NCBI GenBank assembly: GCA_910574455.1 | Contig: CAJSYZ010000002.1 | Coordinates: 1,017,671-1,081,670 of the forward strand | Source of the DNA: Trichaptum fuscoviolaceum | Lineage: Eukaryota > Basidiomycota > Agaricomycetes > Hymenochaetales > Trichaptaceae | Direction: 5' to 3' | DNA length: 64,000 nt | Part shown: piece after piece, positions 10,541 through 21,560 of the stretch | Numbering within the stretch: the stretch's first letter is position 1 | Layout: each line of letters starts with the position of its first letter | The notes under the pieces: model-generated | Databases searched by the model: none | The model's input: only the letters and a program-made list of their open reading frames with translations | What the model was told of the DNA's origin: nothing | Program-made: the position numbers and the translations under genes

Positions 10541-13500
10541 TCAAAAGTCGCTCGAATCTTCCAAGTCAGACGTGACAATCCCGCGCACACCGCCACTCTG
10601 CGTACGGCCCCCATCGCGCGCCTTAGCGTTCCGCAGCCTCGACCCGCCGCCGCTCGTCGAGTTGCTCATCGCAACGCTCGCAATCGGGGTGCGCGAGGAG
10701 GCCGTGCCAGTTCGTTCTCGCGTGTGCTGGCCACCACCGGCCTGCGACGACTCAGACTGCGACGACAGCTCATGAAAGTCCATGAGGTCCTCCGGTTCGC
10801 GGTCATCAACGACAGGGAAGGGGAAGTACTCCTGCGGTTGGGATGCCTCTCGTTTGCTCCCGCTCGATGCTGACTTTGACGACTTCATTTTCGACGACCG
10901 CGATGACTCGCCACGTTTCCCTTTGCTCTCTTTGCTCTTCTCCCGTTCGCGCTCCTTGCTCCTTTCCTGGTCCCTACTCGCGCTCCCATTCCGGCTGCCG
11001 TTCCTGCTCGCGCCCGCACTCCCACTCGCACTCCTACCAGCGCCACCATTCAGATTCACAGCTGCAACCGTCCGTGCTAGGTCACTATTGCTGTTGTTGT
11101 AGCTGTAGGAGGATGATGCGGATACGTACGATGCTGTCGTCGCCGTCGAGGCGTTGCTTGGTGCAGAGCCCATCGGCACAGCGAACGCGAAATGCGACTT
11201 CTCGTGAGCCTGAGGCGTGCCCATGCCGCCCAACGAACCGGACGTCTCCACCCATTCCTCATCGTCTCCCAACAAGTCCTCGTCCGGAGAGCGATAGGCC
11301 ATGTCGGCTTTCAGATCTCGCTCGTGCTCCCGCTTAGACGCCGCCTGCTCAAAGGCCTGCGTGTGCGAGACCGATGAAGGACCGGGAGTGACAGGGTCAA
11401 CTGGGTCCTCCTCTGTCATGACATCTTCACTCTGTCGCCCACCACTGCTAGCTCCGCCACTATCACGTTTGGCATGAGCAGACTGATCATCGCTAGCAGG
11501 CTCTTCGAACACATCATCGTCTCTCTCCTCAGGGTCTGCCAACTCGAATGCGTCTGCAGGACCTTCTATATCAATATCGACATCTGATACGGACTCCAGG
11601 CCCATATCATCGGAGTCTGATGGCCATGAGGGTGGCTCGTCTTGTATTGCGAAAATCGCTGCTTTATACTTCTTGCCCATCTAAGAAGGTTCAATAATTA
11701 GTATTTATGAGTTTAAGCCTTTATACCACGAATAGTATACCTCCGTCATTCGATGTCTAAGATCTCTCCAGTCACGCTCATCGCGACATAAGAAACCGAT
11801 TAACATGCTCGGATCCAACCCACTCAACGGCATCTTCCGCACCTTATCGCAATGGAACGTGCTCAGATCTTGAGGAGAGTAAGCAGAAACATAGAAATCT
11901 TGCAGTAACTCCAGGTCGTTCGTCTCGTTCGTCGATGCCCCAGATAAGCTTTGTCCTGATAGAGACGCTGTGTGCTGGTGCGGCGACGGGGAAGGCGACA
12001 CTCTCCGTGCTTGCTGGTGAGACGCGTACGAGGAACCAGATGGACTTTGCTGCATTCTACCCGAGGTGTTCTGGAAGTGCACATCTCGGAAAGACGATGC
12101 AGGTGAATGCGGTGCATTTCCATTTGACCCGGCACCCGATGCACGGGGAGGCTGCTTGAACGGAATAGCCGGGCGTGCGTGATGCGGGTCGAGGTAGAAC
12201 AGGCTGTCCGCCTGTGCACCGACGAAGTAGTAGGACGAAGATGGTCTACCACCGGCGATACCCACCGACTGAGGGAACTTGTAGATCTCCTGTATAATTA
12301 CAAATGTTAGACGTCATCAGTAACTTAAGCCAGCTCATTCCAGTATCATTTGAAATAAATGAGACACTCCAGAGAAGTAATGGAGAGGTTATCGCCCCAG
12401 AAGCATGTCAACGCCACGAATAGACCTCGCGGAACCAAAATACAGAGTAAAGCGAATTGTACGAATTCAGAAGTGTGACATCGAAAACTCACCTTCAAAG
12501 CGTCATAGTAGATCGGGTTCACACCCTGAATCCCCAGCCGGACGCCCACCAATACCAGGACCGGCCGCTGACCCCATATTCCTCCCGCATTTTGTGCATC
12601 CAAGCTCGTCGCGTTCCTCATATGCTGCGGCACAGCACTCTTTCTCCTTGAACTCGGCGAACTCGTGCCCGCTCTCGAATGCGATGGTGACTTACTGTGT
12701 TTATGTCTATACATATAAGGGGAAACGTTCGATGCCGCAAGGACATCCGTTTCGTATACGACACCGTCCGTAGCGACAGACACGCCCAGGCCTGCTTCCG
12801 GGAACGCATGTGTGAGGGCCCTGTAATGAGATTAGAATGAGAAGACGTAAGGTTTAATAACATAGCTAAGTTTGCATTGAATGGTAAAATGAGACCGAGG
12901 GAAGATAGAAGCTTGGACGACGTGAAGAAGCTGGGAAGGGATTTGTGCGGTATTGTGTCATGAGAACGAAGATGTAATCAAAGAACGAAGGAGTGTGGCT
13001 GGTGATAATGTACCCCGCAAGCCACGAGGAGATACTGAAGTGAAAGGGGTGAAAGGGTGTGCACAATCACTCACTTGATTGCTCCAGCCGCAGTGCTGGG
13101 TCCAAACCATTGGCCGACGTCCTTTCCCAGGTCTTTACCTGCAAGGGCCATTCGATGCACACTGAAAGGACACCCAGGATCGGGTGAGTCGAAGAACCAG
13201 GTCAGGATCTGAACATATGTTGCGTAGTCGGCAGTGTGGATGGGATGAGGTGGTTTTCGCCAGTCTGTCAAATGAATTCAGTATCGCAGCAGCACAATCT
13301 GATGATTTGCTGACGCACCTCGTCCAAGATGTAAGTGAATAAGTGCATTCGCAAGCAAGCTTTGGCCGGTCCTAAGCATACAGCCCCACCCACTATCACT
13401 CGTCCATCCCTTCTCTCCTCCTACAGGCCAGTTCCATCGTCTCGGACTAGCTGAGACTGGCTGCGACTGTGATTGCCCGCCCGCCTCTGCCTCAAGTACC

Positions 13501-14735
13501 GCAAGAGACTGATCTCGAATAGGAGCAAAGTGACTACGATACGTGAGCCAAACGCGGGAGGTGAAATCCAGATAGAAAACGGGTGGCCAATGAACACCCG
13601 ATTCCCTAGAGTGCTTTCCCGATTGCGATGTACTAAGGCTAAGTGTGCTTGGTTCCGGCGATGAAGCTGCTCCGCGCGAAGAAGAAAGGGAAGCGCGGAA
13701 TGAAGAGGAGCGTCGAATGTCAAGAGAACTCCGGCGCCCGTTTCCGGACGGTGGGGAAGAAACGGGGGGTGGAGAGGGCGGTGGGGGCTCATATCCAGGA
13801 TGTTGCACGCCCAGAAGCCAAATCGGATCAGTGCATTTATCTGGTGTCGCATCGCTGTCCAGCACATAGCGCAGGCCCTTGTCTAAGTAGCCCTTCCCGT
13901 GGCGGGCCGCGGTTAGCAGACCCAAAGCAGGACTTTTGGACTTTGGTGACGCGGACATCTGCGCAGAATTTGAGAGCAGGGCAGGGAGCGAGAGATCAGT
14001 GGACGACGTGCTAAATGTGTGCGAGAACCAGCCCGACAGGCGGGTGCCCATGTCGGAGAGACGTTGTGTCGACCCTGCGGAGTGGTTAGATGGGTAATAC
14101 GATACGGCGGGATGCGAGTCTGACGACGACACCGACGCGCTCAGCGGACGTTCTGAGCACGTCCGCGGCCGCGCAGGCGCAAGAGCAGGCTCGACGATGA
14201 CAGGCATCTCCTCCATGCTCTCGTCGCCGACGTCGTGCTCGCGCTCGCCATTGCCGGTGTGACGTTCACCCTGACTAATTTGGCCAATCCTGTCATCCTT
14301 GAGCTCCTTGAGGACGCCCTTGAGTTTGCTGCCGCGTCGATCAGAGCGATGCTTGCTCGTGGTCGGCGCGGCAGCCTGCGAAGCGCCTTCTGCGACGGGG
14401 CTCATGCTCATAGACGACGAGGTGCTCGCAATCGTGCTCGTGCTGTCGTTCACGGACTTGGACCGGTCGCGGGACTGCTTCGTGAGGAACTTGGGCAGTT
14501 TTGGCCCATGGTGCGAGCCCGACGACGGGGTCGGCGGTGATGTCGTCTGCGACGTCCTCGATGACTTGCTGTTGGCGTTGTTGGCGTTGTTGGACGATGC
14601 CATGAACGTCGTGGACGACGTACGCTGGCGGAGAAGGACAGGCTTTCGCCGTTGCGCGCGACCGTGACACGAATGGAAGTGCAGTGGCGATTCGAGCGGA
14701 GTTCGAAGTTCCAGATTGGTAGAGCCTGAAGCCAC
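10541..14735 (-). CDS. ATG4: Autophagy cysteine protease ATG4, long basidiomycete form
   Basis: Peptidase family C54. It processes ATG8 before lipidation and removes it from membranes afterwards. Five exons (13319-14735, 13075-13264, 12493-12820, 11741-12289, 10541-11680) give 1,207 residues, against about 500 in yeast. The N-terminal 250 residues are Ser-rich. The catalytic block is [19 protein letters not shown] with the nucleophile at about Cys452; DPHH, with the Asp and His, is near residues 679-682; [15 protein letters not shown] lies between. After [19 protein letters not shown] sequence (here [15 protein letters not shown]) comes a disordered Ser/Arg/Glu-rich tail of about 350 residues. 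The first ATG is used; a second in-frame ATG at residue 46 (MASSNNANN) is also possible. Antisense ORFs in this GC-rich gene are shadows. Confidence 0.92.
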
Positions 14736-15291
14736 CTCACAAAATTTTTTGTAAGGTTTTTTTATGAAAATTTGTCAGGAAGGTTAACAGTGAAGAGAGA
14801 ATGAAGAAGAAGAAAGAGCTAGTGGGATCCTGTCAATAACGGTGAAGTATATGAAACTTCGCTAGGTTGAGCTTGCAGTCAAAGCGTGTTTTTAATTTCT
14901 GAGCAGATACCTACGTGGGAACGTGCTTAAAACACATATCGTCTTGTTTTTGTGTTACCACCATCAACACTGCGTATCTGTTTTCATTTCGCAGCTTCAT
15001 TGCTTCACAACTGAGCCATGAACACCATGAGCAACGAGCGTGCTGATGATGATGAGCAGCGTGCGAAACCAAATTCTATCTTATCTTTGCCGTCGGACAA
15101 AGCTTTGGATCACCCGTCGGACTTGCAGCCTATCTCTCTCGTGGCTTGTGCTCGTATGAATGGGGTGCTTTAAACACTTAAATCCGTAAAATATCCAGGT
15201 CCCGGCTTCAAGTTGCACTTCTAACTCCCAGTCTCGTCTCCGGCTTTATTAGAGGCGCGAATACACGAAGTTTCGCATCATCGTCCGGGCC
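14736..15291. other. Divergent intergenic region ATG4 / cytosine deaminase
   Basis: About 550 bases between two divergent starts, presumably carrying both promoters. No clear TATA box or ORF was identified. Confidence 0.45.
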
Positions 15292-15908
15292 ATGAAATAC
15301 GACGACGCGCTCGGGCTCCAGACCGCGCTCGCGCAGGTGAAGAAGAGCGCCAGCGAGGGCGGTGTGCCCATCGGGTCCTGCATCATCGCCGACGTCGACG
15401 GCACGGGCACGCTCTCCGTCGTCGGCGCGTCGCACAACCAGCGCATCCAGAAGGGCTCAGCCATCCTGCACGGCGAGACCGCTGCGCTCGAACAGGCCGG
15501 GCGGCTGAAGGCGAGTGTGTATCGCAACTCTACCATCGTGAGCTTCCGAACTTCTCCTAGTCCGCCTTATAGCTCATCTATTTCATCGACGGCTGATGCG
15601 CCATCGTACGCATTACACTGTAGTACACAACGCTCAGCCCCTGCGACATGTGTACCGGTGCGATCCTGCTGTACAACATCCCGCGCGTCGTGATCGGAGA
15701 GAACGTTAATTTCCAGGGCGGAGACGACTACCTGCGCTCGCGGGGCGTCGAGGTCATTGTCTTAGATGACCCGGACTGCAAAGAAATCATGTCCAAATTC
15801 ATCAAGGAGCATCCAGCAGTACGTCTAATGCGGTTCATTCATCCTTCATCGTCGAAGAGCTCAATATTATCTCGGCAGGAATGGAATGAAGATATTGGAG
15901 AACCTTAG
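15292..15908 (+). CDS. FCY1: Cytosine deaminase
   Basis: Deaminates cytosine to uracil in pyrimidine salvage; cytosolic zinc enzyme. Three exons (15292-15537, 15624-15818, 15879-15908) give 156 residues, the same size as yeast Fcy1 (158). The zinc and catalytic signature is complete: HGETAALEQAG with the His ligand and catalytic Glu, and TLSPCDMCTGA with the two Cys ligands. The C-terminus WNEDIGE matches the family end. EGGVPIGSCI lies near the start as in other members. The start ATG directly precedes the first conserved helix; the N-terminus is a little shorter than in yeast. Confidence 0.93.
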
Positions 15909-16233
15909 TATGATGGCCGGGAAGACCTATAGTTTGTGTAGCAATAGTTTGCCAGGTGCAATACCAACCGTCCAGAAGCCTTACAAGGTGATCATGCCTG
16001 TAAAATAGTGAGAATAAAACACTGATACGATAAACATGAGAGCGTATACTTGTATGATGAGGTCGTGTGATGTTTAACAGAGGAAACAATAAAATATCCG
16101 AATATCACCGTATAAGAATAAACACCGCACATGTCCCGGGGGTAAGTCAAGGTGAATAAAACTGAGGTCAAAAGTAAAAAGACAAGGACAAAGAGAGCGA
16201 GATTGAAAGAGGATGAGTTAGATGAATGGATGT
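15909..16233. other. Convergent 3' region, no gene seen
   Basis: Lies between the 3' ends of cytosine deaminase and the Rab gene. AT-rich, no coding signal. Confidence 0.5.
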
Positions 16234-16248
16234 AAAAAAAAAAAAAAA
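16234..16248 (+). repeat. Poly-A run of 15
   Basis: Fifteen consecutive A on the plus strand, i.e. a T run about 15 bases downstream of the Rab stop codon on its own strand. Confidence 0.9.
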
Positions 16249-16262
16249 GATCTCCCGCCTTC

Positions 16263-17924
16263 TCATGACCCGCAACACGACAACCTCTCCGCCAACTTGC
16301 CCATCGTCCCGCGCCTCGCATCCGCCAGACGGATCGTCTCCGTCGCCTCCCTTACATGCATGCGCCGCGCCTCCAGCGCCTCCTCGTACTCCCACTTCAT
16401 CACCACGCGCCGCGCGACATACTCAAACACCGGCGCGACGCCCGCGCCCGTCTTCGCCGACGTGAAGAACAGCTTCGGCCGCCGCTCGGGGTACGGCGGG
16501 AGCCGATGCCGCAGGTCGTTCGCGCTGGTCCCGTTCCCGTTCGCCTCGAGCGTGGCTGTCGCAGATGCGGAAGGTGTGGAGAGGTCCGGAGCGGAGACGC
16601 TGGGCAGCTCAGTCGCGGAGACGGCGGGCGTGCCGAGCGGCGACGGCTGCATGACGGCTGCGGACGTGGAGGAGTGGGCCCTGTGATACAAGCTCGGCGT
16701 GATCGTGGGCGCTGAAGACGAAGACGAAGACGACGCAGACGTCAGGCGGCGGCCATGGAGCGATCCCGCCGGCGCAGGCGACGCATTCGCAGCAGCAGCG
16801 GCAGCGGTCGACGGCGGGGGTGCTGCCGCTGTAGAATCCGGAGAGAGGGTGTTGACCGAGGACGCAGATGCGAAGGGGGACGACTGCGCGGACGCAAAGG
16901 ACTCGCTCTCGAAGAGTGACGACGCCGGCGTGTGGTAGATCGTGTGCGTCGTCGTCATCGTGCCCCCGGCGACGAAGTGCGACGCCAGCCTGTCGTCCGA
17001 GCGCGACGCCGACGCCGACGCGCCGCGCCCGCGACTCTGGCTCTGGCTGGAGTCCCCGCGCCGATGGCCCGGCTTGCGCGGTCGCTTCGCGTACGGGTGC
17101 GAGGACGTCGAGTCCGTACGGCGGATCTGGATGGAATCTGACTTTGGCGGGGAGCTCCTGCTGAGGGGGTCGTCGCAGTCGCCGTCGGGAAGGGGCGCTG
17201 GTTCTGCATGTCCGTTTGGCCGCTCGTCCTCATCCGCCGTCGTCTCCTCGTCGTCCGAATCCAGCCCATCGTCCGGCTCGACCGCATTCGCCGTCGTCTG
17301 CGGTATGAGCTCCTCCATGAACTGCACCGCCTGCGCTTCCGAGACCGTCTCCTTCTTCCCGTCGGCCCCCGCCAGGGCGAGGTCGATCTTGTTGCCCACA
17401 AGCACACAGCAGTAGTCCTCCGCCTCCTCGTCCGGCACGGGTGCGCGCTCCTTGAAGTTATTCCACCACTTCGTCAGCCCGCCGAGCGTCTCAGGCTTGT
17501 TGACGTCGAACATGAGGATGACCGCATCTGCGCCCCGGAAGAAGGCGGACGCAAGGCTCGAGAAGCGTTCCTGCCCCGCCGTGTCCTGCAGAGGTACAGT
17601 ACATCACAATCAAGATTAGCCACGCTCCAAGAAGTCAGACTACAAGGCCAGAAGGCCCACGCACCCATATCTGCAGCGTTACAGACTCGTCCGGATTCTT
17701 GTAATGCGGCACCGACTTTGAGATAAAGTCAGTGCCAATCGTCGCCTTATATCCCGTCGAAAACTGTCCTGTTATATACTGCGACAGCACAACGCACACA
17801 TAATACCAATCATCAGCTGCAGTCCCTTCGTCAAGTAGCAAAAGACACTCACCTGACCCCTAATGCTCGTCTTCCCAACGCCGGACTCGCCAATAATCAC
17901 CAGCTTTATCGTACGCGTTGACAT
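16263..17924 (-). CDS. Rab-family small GTPase with a very large internal insertion
   Basis: Exons 17853-17924, 17665-17778 and 16263-17585 give 502 residues; Rabs are usually about 200. All GTPase boxes are present: GESGVGKTS (residues 11-19), ATIGTDF switch I, WDTAGQERF switch II, VGNKIDL (N127KID) and TSAKTGAG (SAK at about 438). The last two are normally about 30 residues apart; here some 275 extra residues, rich in Ser, Pro, Ala and acidic groups, lie between them. The C-terminus CCGS fits double prenylation. Switch and N-terminal sequences look Rab7/Ypt7-like (TIKLVIIGESGVGKTS, TIGTDF), a role at vacuole and late endosome, but orthology is inferred. No splice sites that would remove the insertion cleanly were found. 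Confidence 0.85.
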
Positions 17925-18424
17925 CTATGAAGCGGTCTTGCACCCCCCTTTCCTCGCAGATCATGAGTAATTTTCCAGGTGTATCTTTTATAAAGGAGCG
18001 TGAAGTTCAGAATCCCATGGCTGAGTGCTTGCGGAGTCGAAGTTGGTGAGACGTCTTCCGGTAAAAGTTCTTTTATGTCCAATATCATCCGCATTTGGAA
18101 ACTGTGTCTCACGGTTGAGATTAAGGCAAATTGAAGCGAATGGCTTTAGTCGACTGACCATCTTTGTCTTCTACAAACCCCTTGACGTGTATATGGAGCT
18201 CGTGGTCGAATATCTGAGCTGTGATCTGTGTTCCCATTCAGTGTCGTCGTCTAAAATGATCACTCACTCTTGTTTCTGGTCTGCTACTGCGACGCTCCTT
18301 GGTGTCCTCCACTCAGGCTTGAGGTTCTAATACTTAAATGATTTTACGCTGCGAGCGACTCAGAGCACCTCACCTCTCAAGGCATGCCTGCACTGCTACA
18401 ACGCTTCTCAGACGTTCCGATCGA

Positions 18425-18437
18425 CCAATCGACCAAT
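18425..18437 (+). promoter_or_regulatory. Two CCAAT boxes
   Basis: CCAATCGACCAAT, two CCAAT motifs eight bases apart, about 170 bases upstream of the TATA box of the BTB gene. Confidence 0.4.
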
Positions 18438-18604
18438 CGATGAGCCGCAGCGATCTGCCGGTGCCCATGTCTCACTGGCCCGGTGTCTCATGCACGCATC
18501 CGACGATCCTCCTTGACAGGCCCCGCGCAGCGCTTATTGTCTAAACGCTCTTTTTGGATGTGGAAAGTCTCGGGTAGCCTCCGTGTGCGCGCCCTCTGGA
18601 GGTG

Positions 18605-18611
18605 TATAAAG
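18605..18611 (+). promoter_or_regulatory. TATA box of the BTB gene
   Basis: TATAAAG 125 bases before the ATG at 18736, in a region otherwise GC-rich. Confidence 0.55.
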
Positions 18612-18735
18612 AGAAGGTCAGGCCTGTACAGTAGCGCTATACACTCATCACACCGACTGACCGGCACTCGGATATACACCAGCACAAATCAACCCACTTA
18701 CACCACTAACAACGTCAAACCCATACACGAACACA

Positions 18736-19347
18736 ATGCCTGCCATGTACCCCTCTGACCTCTGGATGGCCGACGGCAACGTCGTGCTCTCCGCCTGGCA
18801 GCCCGACACGGACTCGCGCATGCTCTTCCGCGTGCACAAGTCCGTCCTCGCGCGGCACTCCACCTTCTTCGCCGACCTCTTCGCCATGCCCCTCGTCGGC
18901 GTCTCCTCCTCTGCCTCCTCCGGCTCAAGTAACTCCAACTCCTCCTCCGCAGACGGAGAGGCAAACCCAGACGCCATCGCAGAGGAGAACACGCAAGAGA
19001 CATACGAGGGCCTCCCGCTCATCCCCCTCTACGACATGGCCGAGGACGTGCAGAACCTCCTCCTCGCGATGTACAACCCCTCAGTCGGGTACGTATCCTC
19101 TCTCCCTCTCTCTGTCCTTCTTCCTTCCTTCCTTCGTCCTTCATATCCCAATCCAATCTAACCCCCCACCCCCAGGCTCGTCCCTCTCCTGGAGAAATTC
19201 GACGAGGCCACGCCCTTGCACGACCGCCACCTCTACACCATCGCCGACAAATACGGTGCCGAGCGCTTCATCGACCGCATCAAGAAGCACATCTGGCTGT
19301 ACAAGCGCGCCAATCCCGCTGCCGACCTCCCTGAGGACGAGGAGTAG
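18736..19347 (+). CDS. Short BTB/POZ domain protein
   Basis: Exons 18736-19088 and 19176-19347 give 174 residues. The N-terminal part is a BTB fold of the type widespread in Agaricomycetes: DGNVVLSA, FRVHKSVLARHSTFFADLF and GLPLIPLYDMAEDVQNLL. A Ser-rich loop interrupts the domain at about residues 57-75. After the second exon's LLEKFDEATPLHDRHLYTI, IADKYGAERFIDRI and KKHIWLYKR follow, and the protein stops at an acidic tail (PEDEE). Typical members carry another 100-150 residues after the BTB domain, so this one is unusually short. BTB proteins of this type often act as Cullin-3 adaptors or self-associate; the role here is not known. Confidence 0.85.
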
Positions 19348-20078
19348 TTGCGCTTACTTAGTGAATAGTTCGCGACGCTGATGTTGTATGCGCACACTGG
19401 CATTACATATGATTACGCATATATACCCCAATACACTTCTTAACCTTATTGTACTTATTCGTGCTTGATTCCGTGTCGGCCACAGAATTCAGGGAAGTAA
19501 AGCTAGATTTTAAGTTCAGTGCCGTTGCCATCGGTGTTCGGCATGTCTCACAACTCCGCGGAGTCTAGAAACGACAATCGGCAGCTCGGCACACATCTGA
19601 CTCCATTCACTGTAAATATAAGTCAAGCCTATGCAAAGAAACGCAATGCATAATATTCCAACAACACATGCGAAAGGGTGATACAGGCTTCAAACCCAAC
19701 TGTAAGTTCCTCAACATACCAGAGTAGCGATGCGGCGGCATATTTTTTTACGCTATACTATGACGCCCCTGTTAACACAAGCAGGCAAAGCGGATCAAAC
19801 AGAAAAATAACGCATAAATGCGAAGTGCAATCGGCGATACACATATAGCACAGGGATGCGAGGAGTATTAAAAATAGAGCCGATCGGCAGGGTAAACAAG
19901 CACAGAAACAGTCAAGGAGCTAATGAGGAAAAGTGGCGAGGGAAAAAAGACAGGGGGCAATAGAAATGAGATATGCGCGAGATGGATGGTGGTTGGTGAA
20001 TGTAGTAATAATAGCAGTGTCGGAAGAGACGAGAAAAAGAAACACTAGCGTAAGAGACAAAGAATGTGAAAAAGCAGC
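19348..20078. other. Convergent 3' region, no gene seen
   Basis: Between the BTB gene and the transporter, whose 3' ends face each other. AT-rich; no coding signal beyond short shadow frames. Confidence 0.5.
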
Positions 20079-21402
20079 TCAGTCCCGCTTCGGGATTGGC
20101 GCGAGAGGCAAACTGAAGAAGGTCGCGTCTTGGGTGTAGAGGTTGGCAGCACCGCAGTAGTAAGCAATGAACGCGGTGAAGATACCAAAGTAGCCACCGG
20201 CCTTGACGATCTTGACATTGGTGACGAACTGGCCAATCATGAGGAGCATGAAAGTTATGGTTAGGAAACCGAACAAGGAGATGAGGCCGGCGTTGGATCG
20301 GAGGGAACCAATGCTGAAAACAAAGCAGGCTATTGAGGAATACCGAGAGAAAGTTGATTGTTGCTACTCACAAGAGAATGAAGGTGAAAATAAACCAGAC
20401 CGCGAGGTAGAAACCCACGGCATGTCCGAATTCTGCTTCATCTGTGTACGCCGCAACGATACCCGATCCAGGGATGAAGATAGTGGCATACGAGAGCCAG
20501 AAGCCGCCATAGGAAGAGAACGCTGCAAGCAAAGCGGTTAGAATATCGGAATCGAAAGACTTGGCAAAATAGCGGGGAAAAGGGACATCGGGTGTGGACG
20601 CGCTAACTCCTCACTGTTCCTGTAGAACGCGCTATACGGACGCGTCGGGAGAAATGACGGCATCTTCCGAGACGCGTACATCGGAGACCCCAGGAATAGC
20701 ACGGGGGAGAATGCGGGGGCCCCGGATAATGTGTCAGATGCTCTCGAGCGATTTCAGGGACAGTGCCAAACAGGAATAGCGTGTCGCAGAAATGATGGAG
20801 AAACTTTCGATTACTCACCAGTCGCACCAAACGTGTTACCCGCCGCGAACTCCCACATGCCCGCGAGCAGCTGGGCGAGGCCTCCGACGAAGAGCGCCAT
20901 GCCGACGACGACGTTGGGCGTGTGCACGCCGGTCGATTGCGCGTTCACAAGCGAGAGCACCAGCGTGGTCGACGCGAAGGAGAGCAGGCCGCTGTGTGTA
21001 TGCGCACCCGTGCCGCACGAAGGTAGAACGTCACACACACGCGTAATTTGCAAACGACAGGCACGATTGAGGAATGGATCCCATGGGCCGGGACGCGCGA
21101 TGAGATGAGATGAGGTGCGACGAGAAAACACCGGAGAGGTCGGACAGCGGAGAGAAAAAGAGGCAGAAGTCAGATACAGACACGCCGGCATGACGTTGGA
21201 GGATGTGGGTATGTACTCACAGTGGTGCCGGATTGGCAAGCTTGCGGAGGGTGGTGATGCCGCCCTGGTAGTACTGCTGTTGGGCAGCAGACGCACCGAG
21301 CGTGAAGGGCACGCCGGACGGGGTGGCACCGACGGGGAACTGGCCGTTGTTGGCGACATTGTTGTTGGTGGCAATCTGCTGCTTCTCGAGGTCGGCGGAC
21401 AT
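20079..21402 (-). CDS. GPR1/FUN34/YaaH (ATO) family transporter
   Basis: Membrane channel or transporter of the acetate/ammonium family. Exons 21221-21402, 20819-20991, 20372-20522 and 20079-20313 give 246 residues, within the usual family size. The family signature NPAPLGLLSF is made across the first intron (residues 56-65). Six hydrophobic segments follow, including VVVGMALFVGGLAQLLAGMW, FYLAVWFIFTFILF and FGFLTITFMLLMIGQF. The stretch EFAAGNTFGATAFSSYGGFW crosses a 293-base second intron, long for this region, without loss of frame. The C-terminus IPKRD is short. Yeast homologues (Ato1/Ady2) act in acetate uptake and ammonium export; direction and substrate here are inferred. Confidence 0.92.
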
Positions 21403-21553
21403 GGTGTGCTATGTCGGGGTGGTGGGTGTAGTGTGCACGGGATCGCGTGTGTGCTGGTCGGCGCCGGGGAGGGTGGTGGTGGTGAGGAGGAGAGAAGAGG
21501 GAGCAAGCAAAACAGAGGACTGTTGCGGGCGAGTTGAACATCGGGCGATGGGG

Positions 21554-21560
21554 ATTTATA
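21554..21560 (-). promoter_or_regulatory. TATA box of the ATO-family gene
   Basis: TATAAAT on the minus strand about 150 bases upstream of the ATG at 21402. Confidence 0.45.

Noticed and set aside
10782..11377. Long plus-strand ORFs opposite the ATG4 tail
   Set aside because: They are shadows of a GC-rich, Ser/Arg-rich minus-strand exon; composition is low-complexity and no splice or family evidence supports them.
16222..17726. Several long plus-strand ORFs opposite the Rab gene
   Set aside because: Antisense shadows; the minus strand carries all GTPase boxes and correct splice sites.
20523..20818. An additional exon inside the 293-base intron of the ATO-family gene
   Set aside because: Direct joining of the flanking exons restores GATAFSSYGGFW exactly as in the family, leaving no room for another exon.
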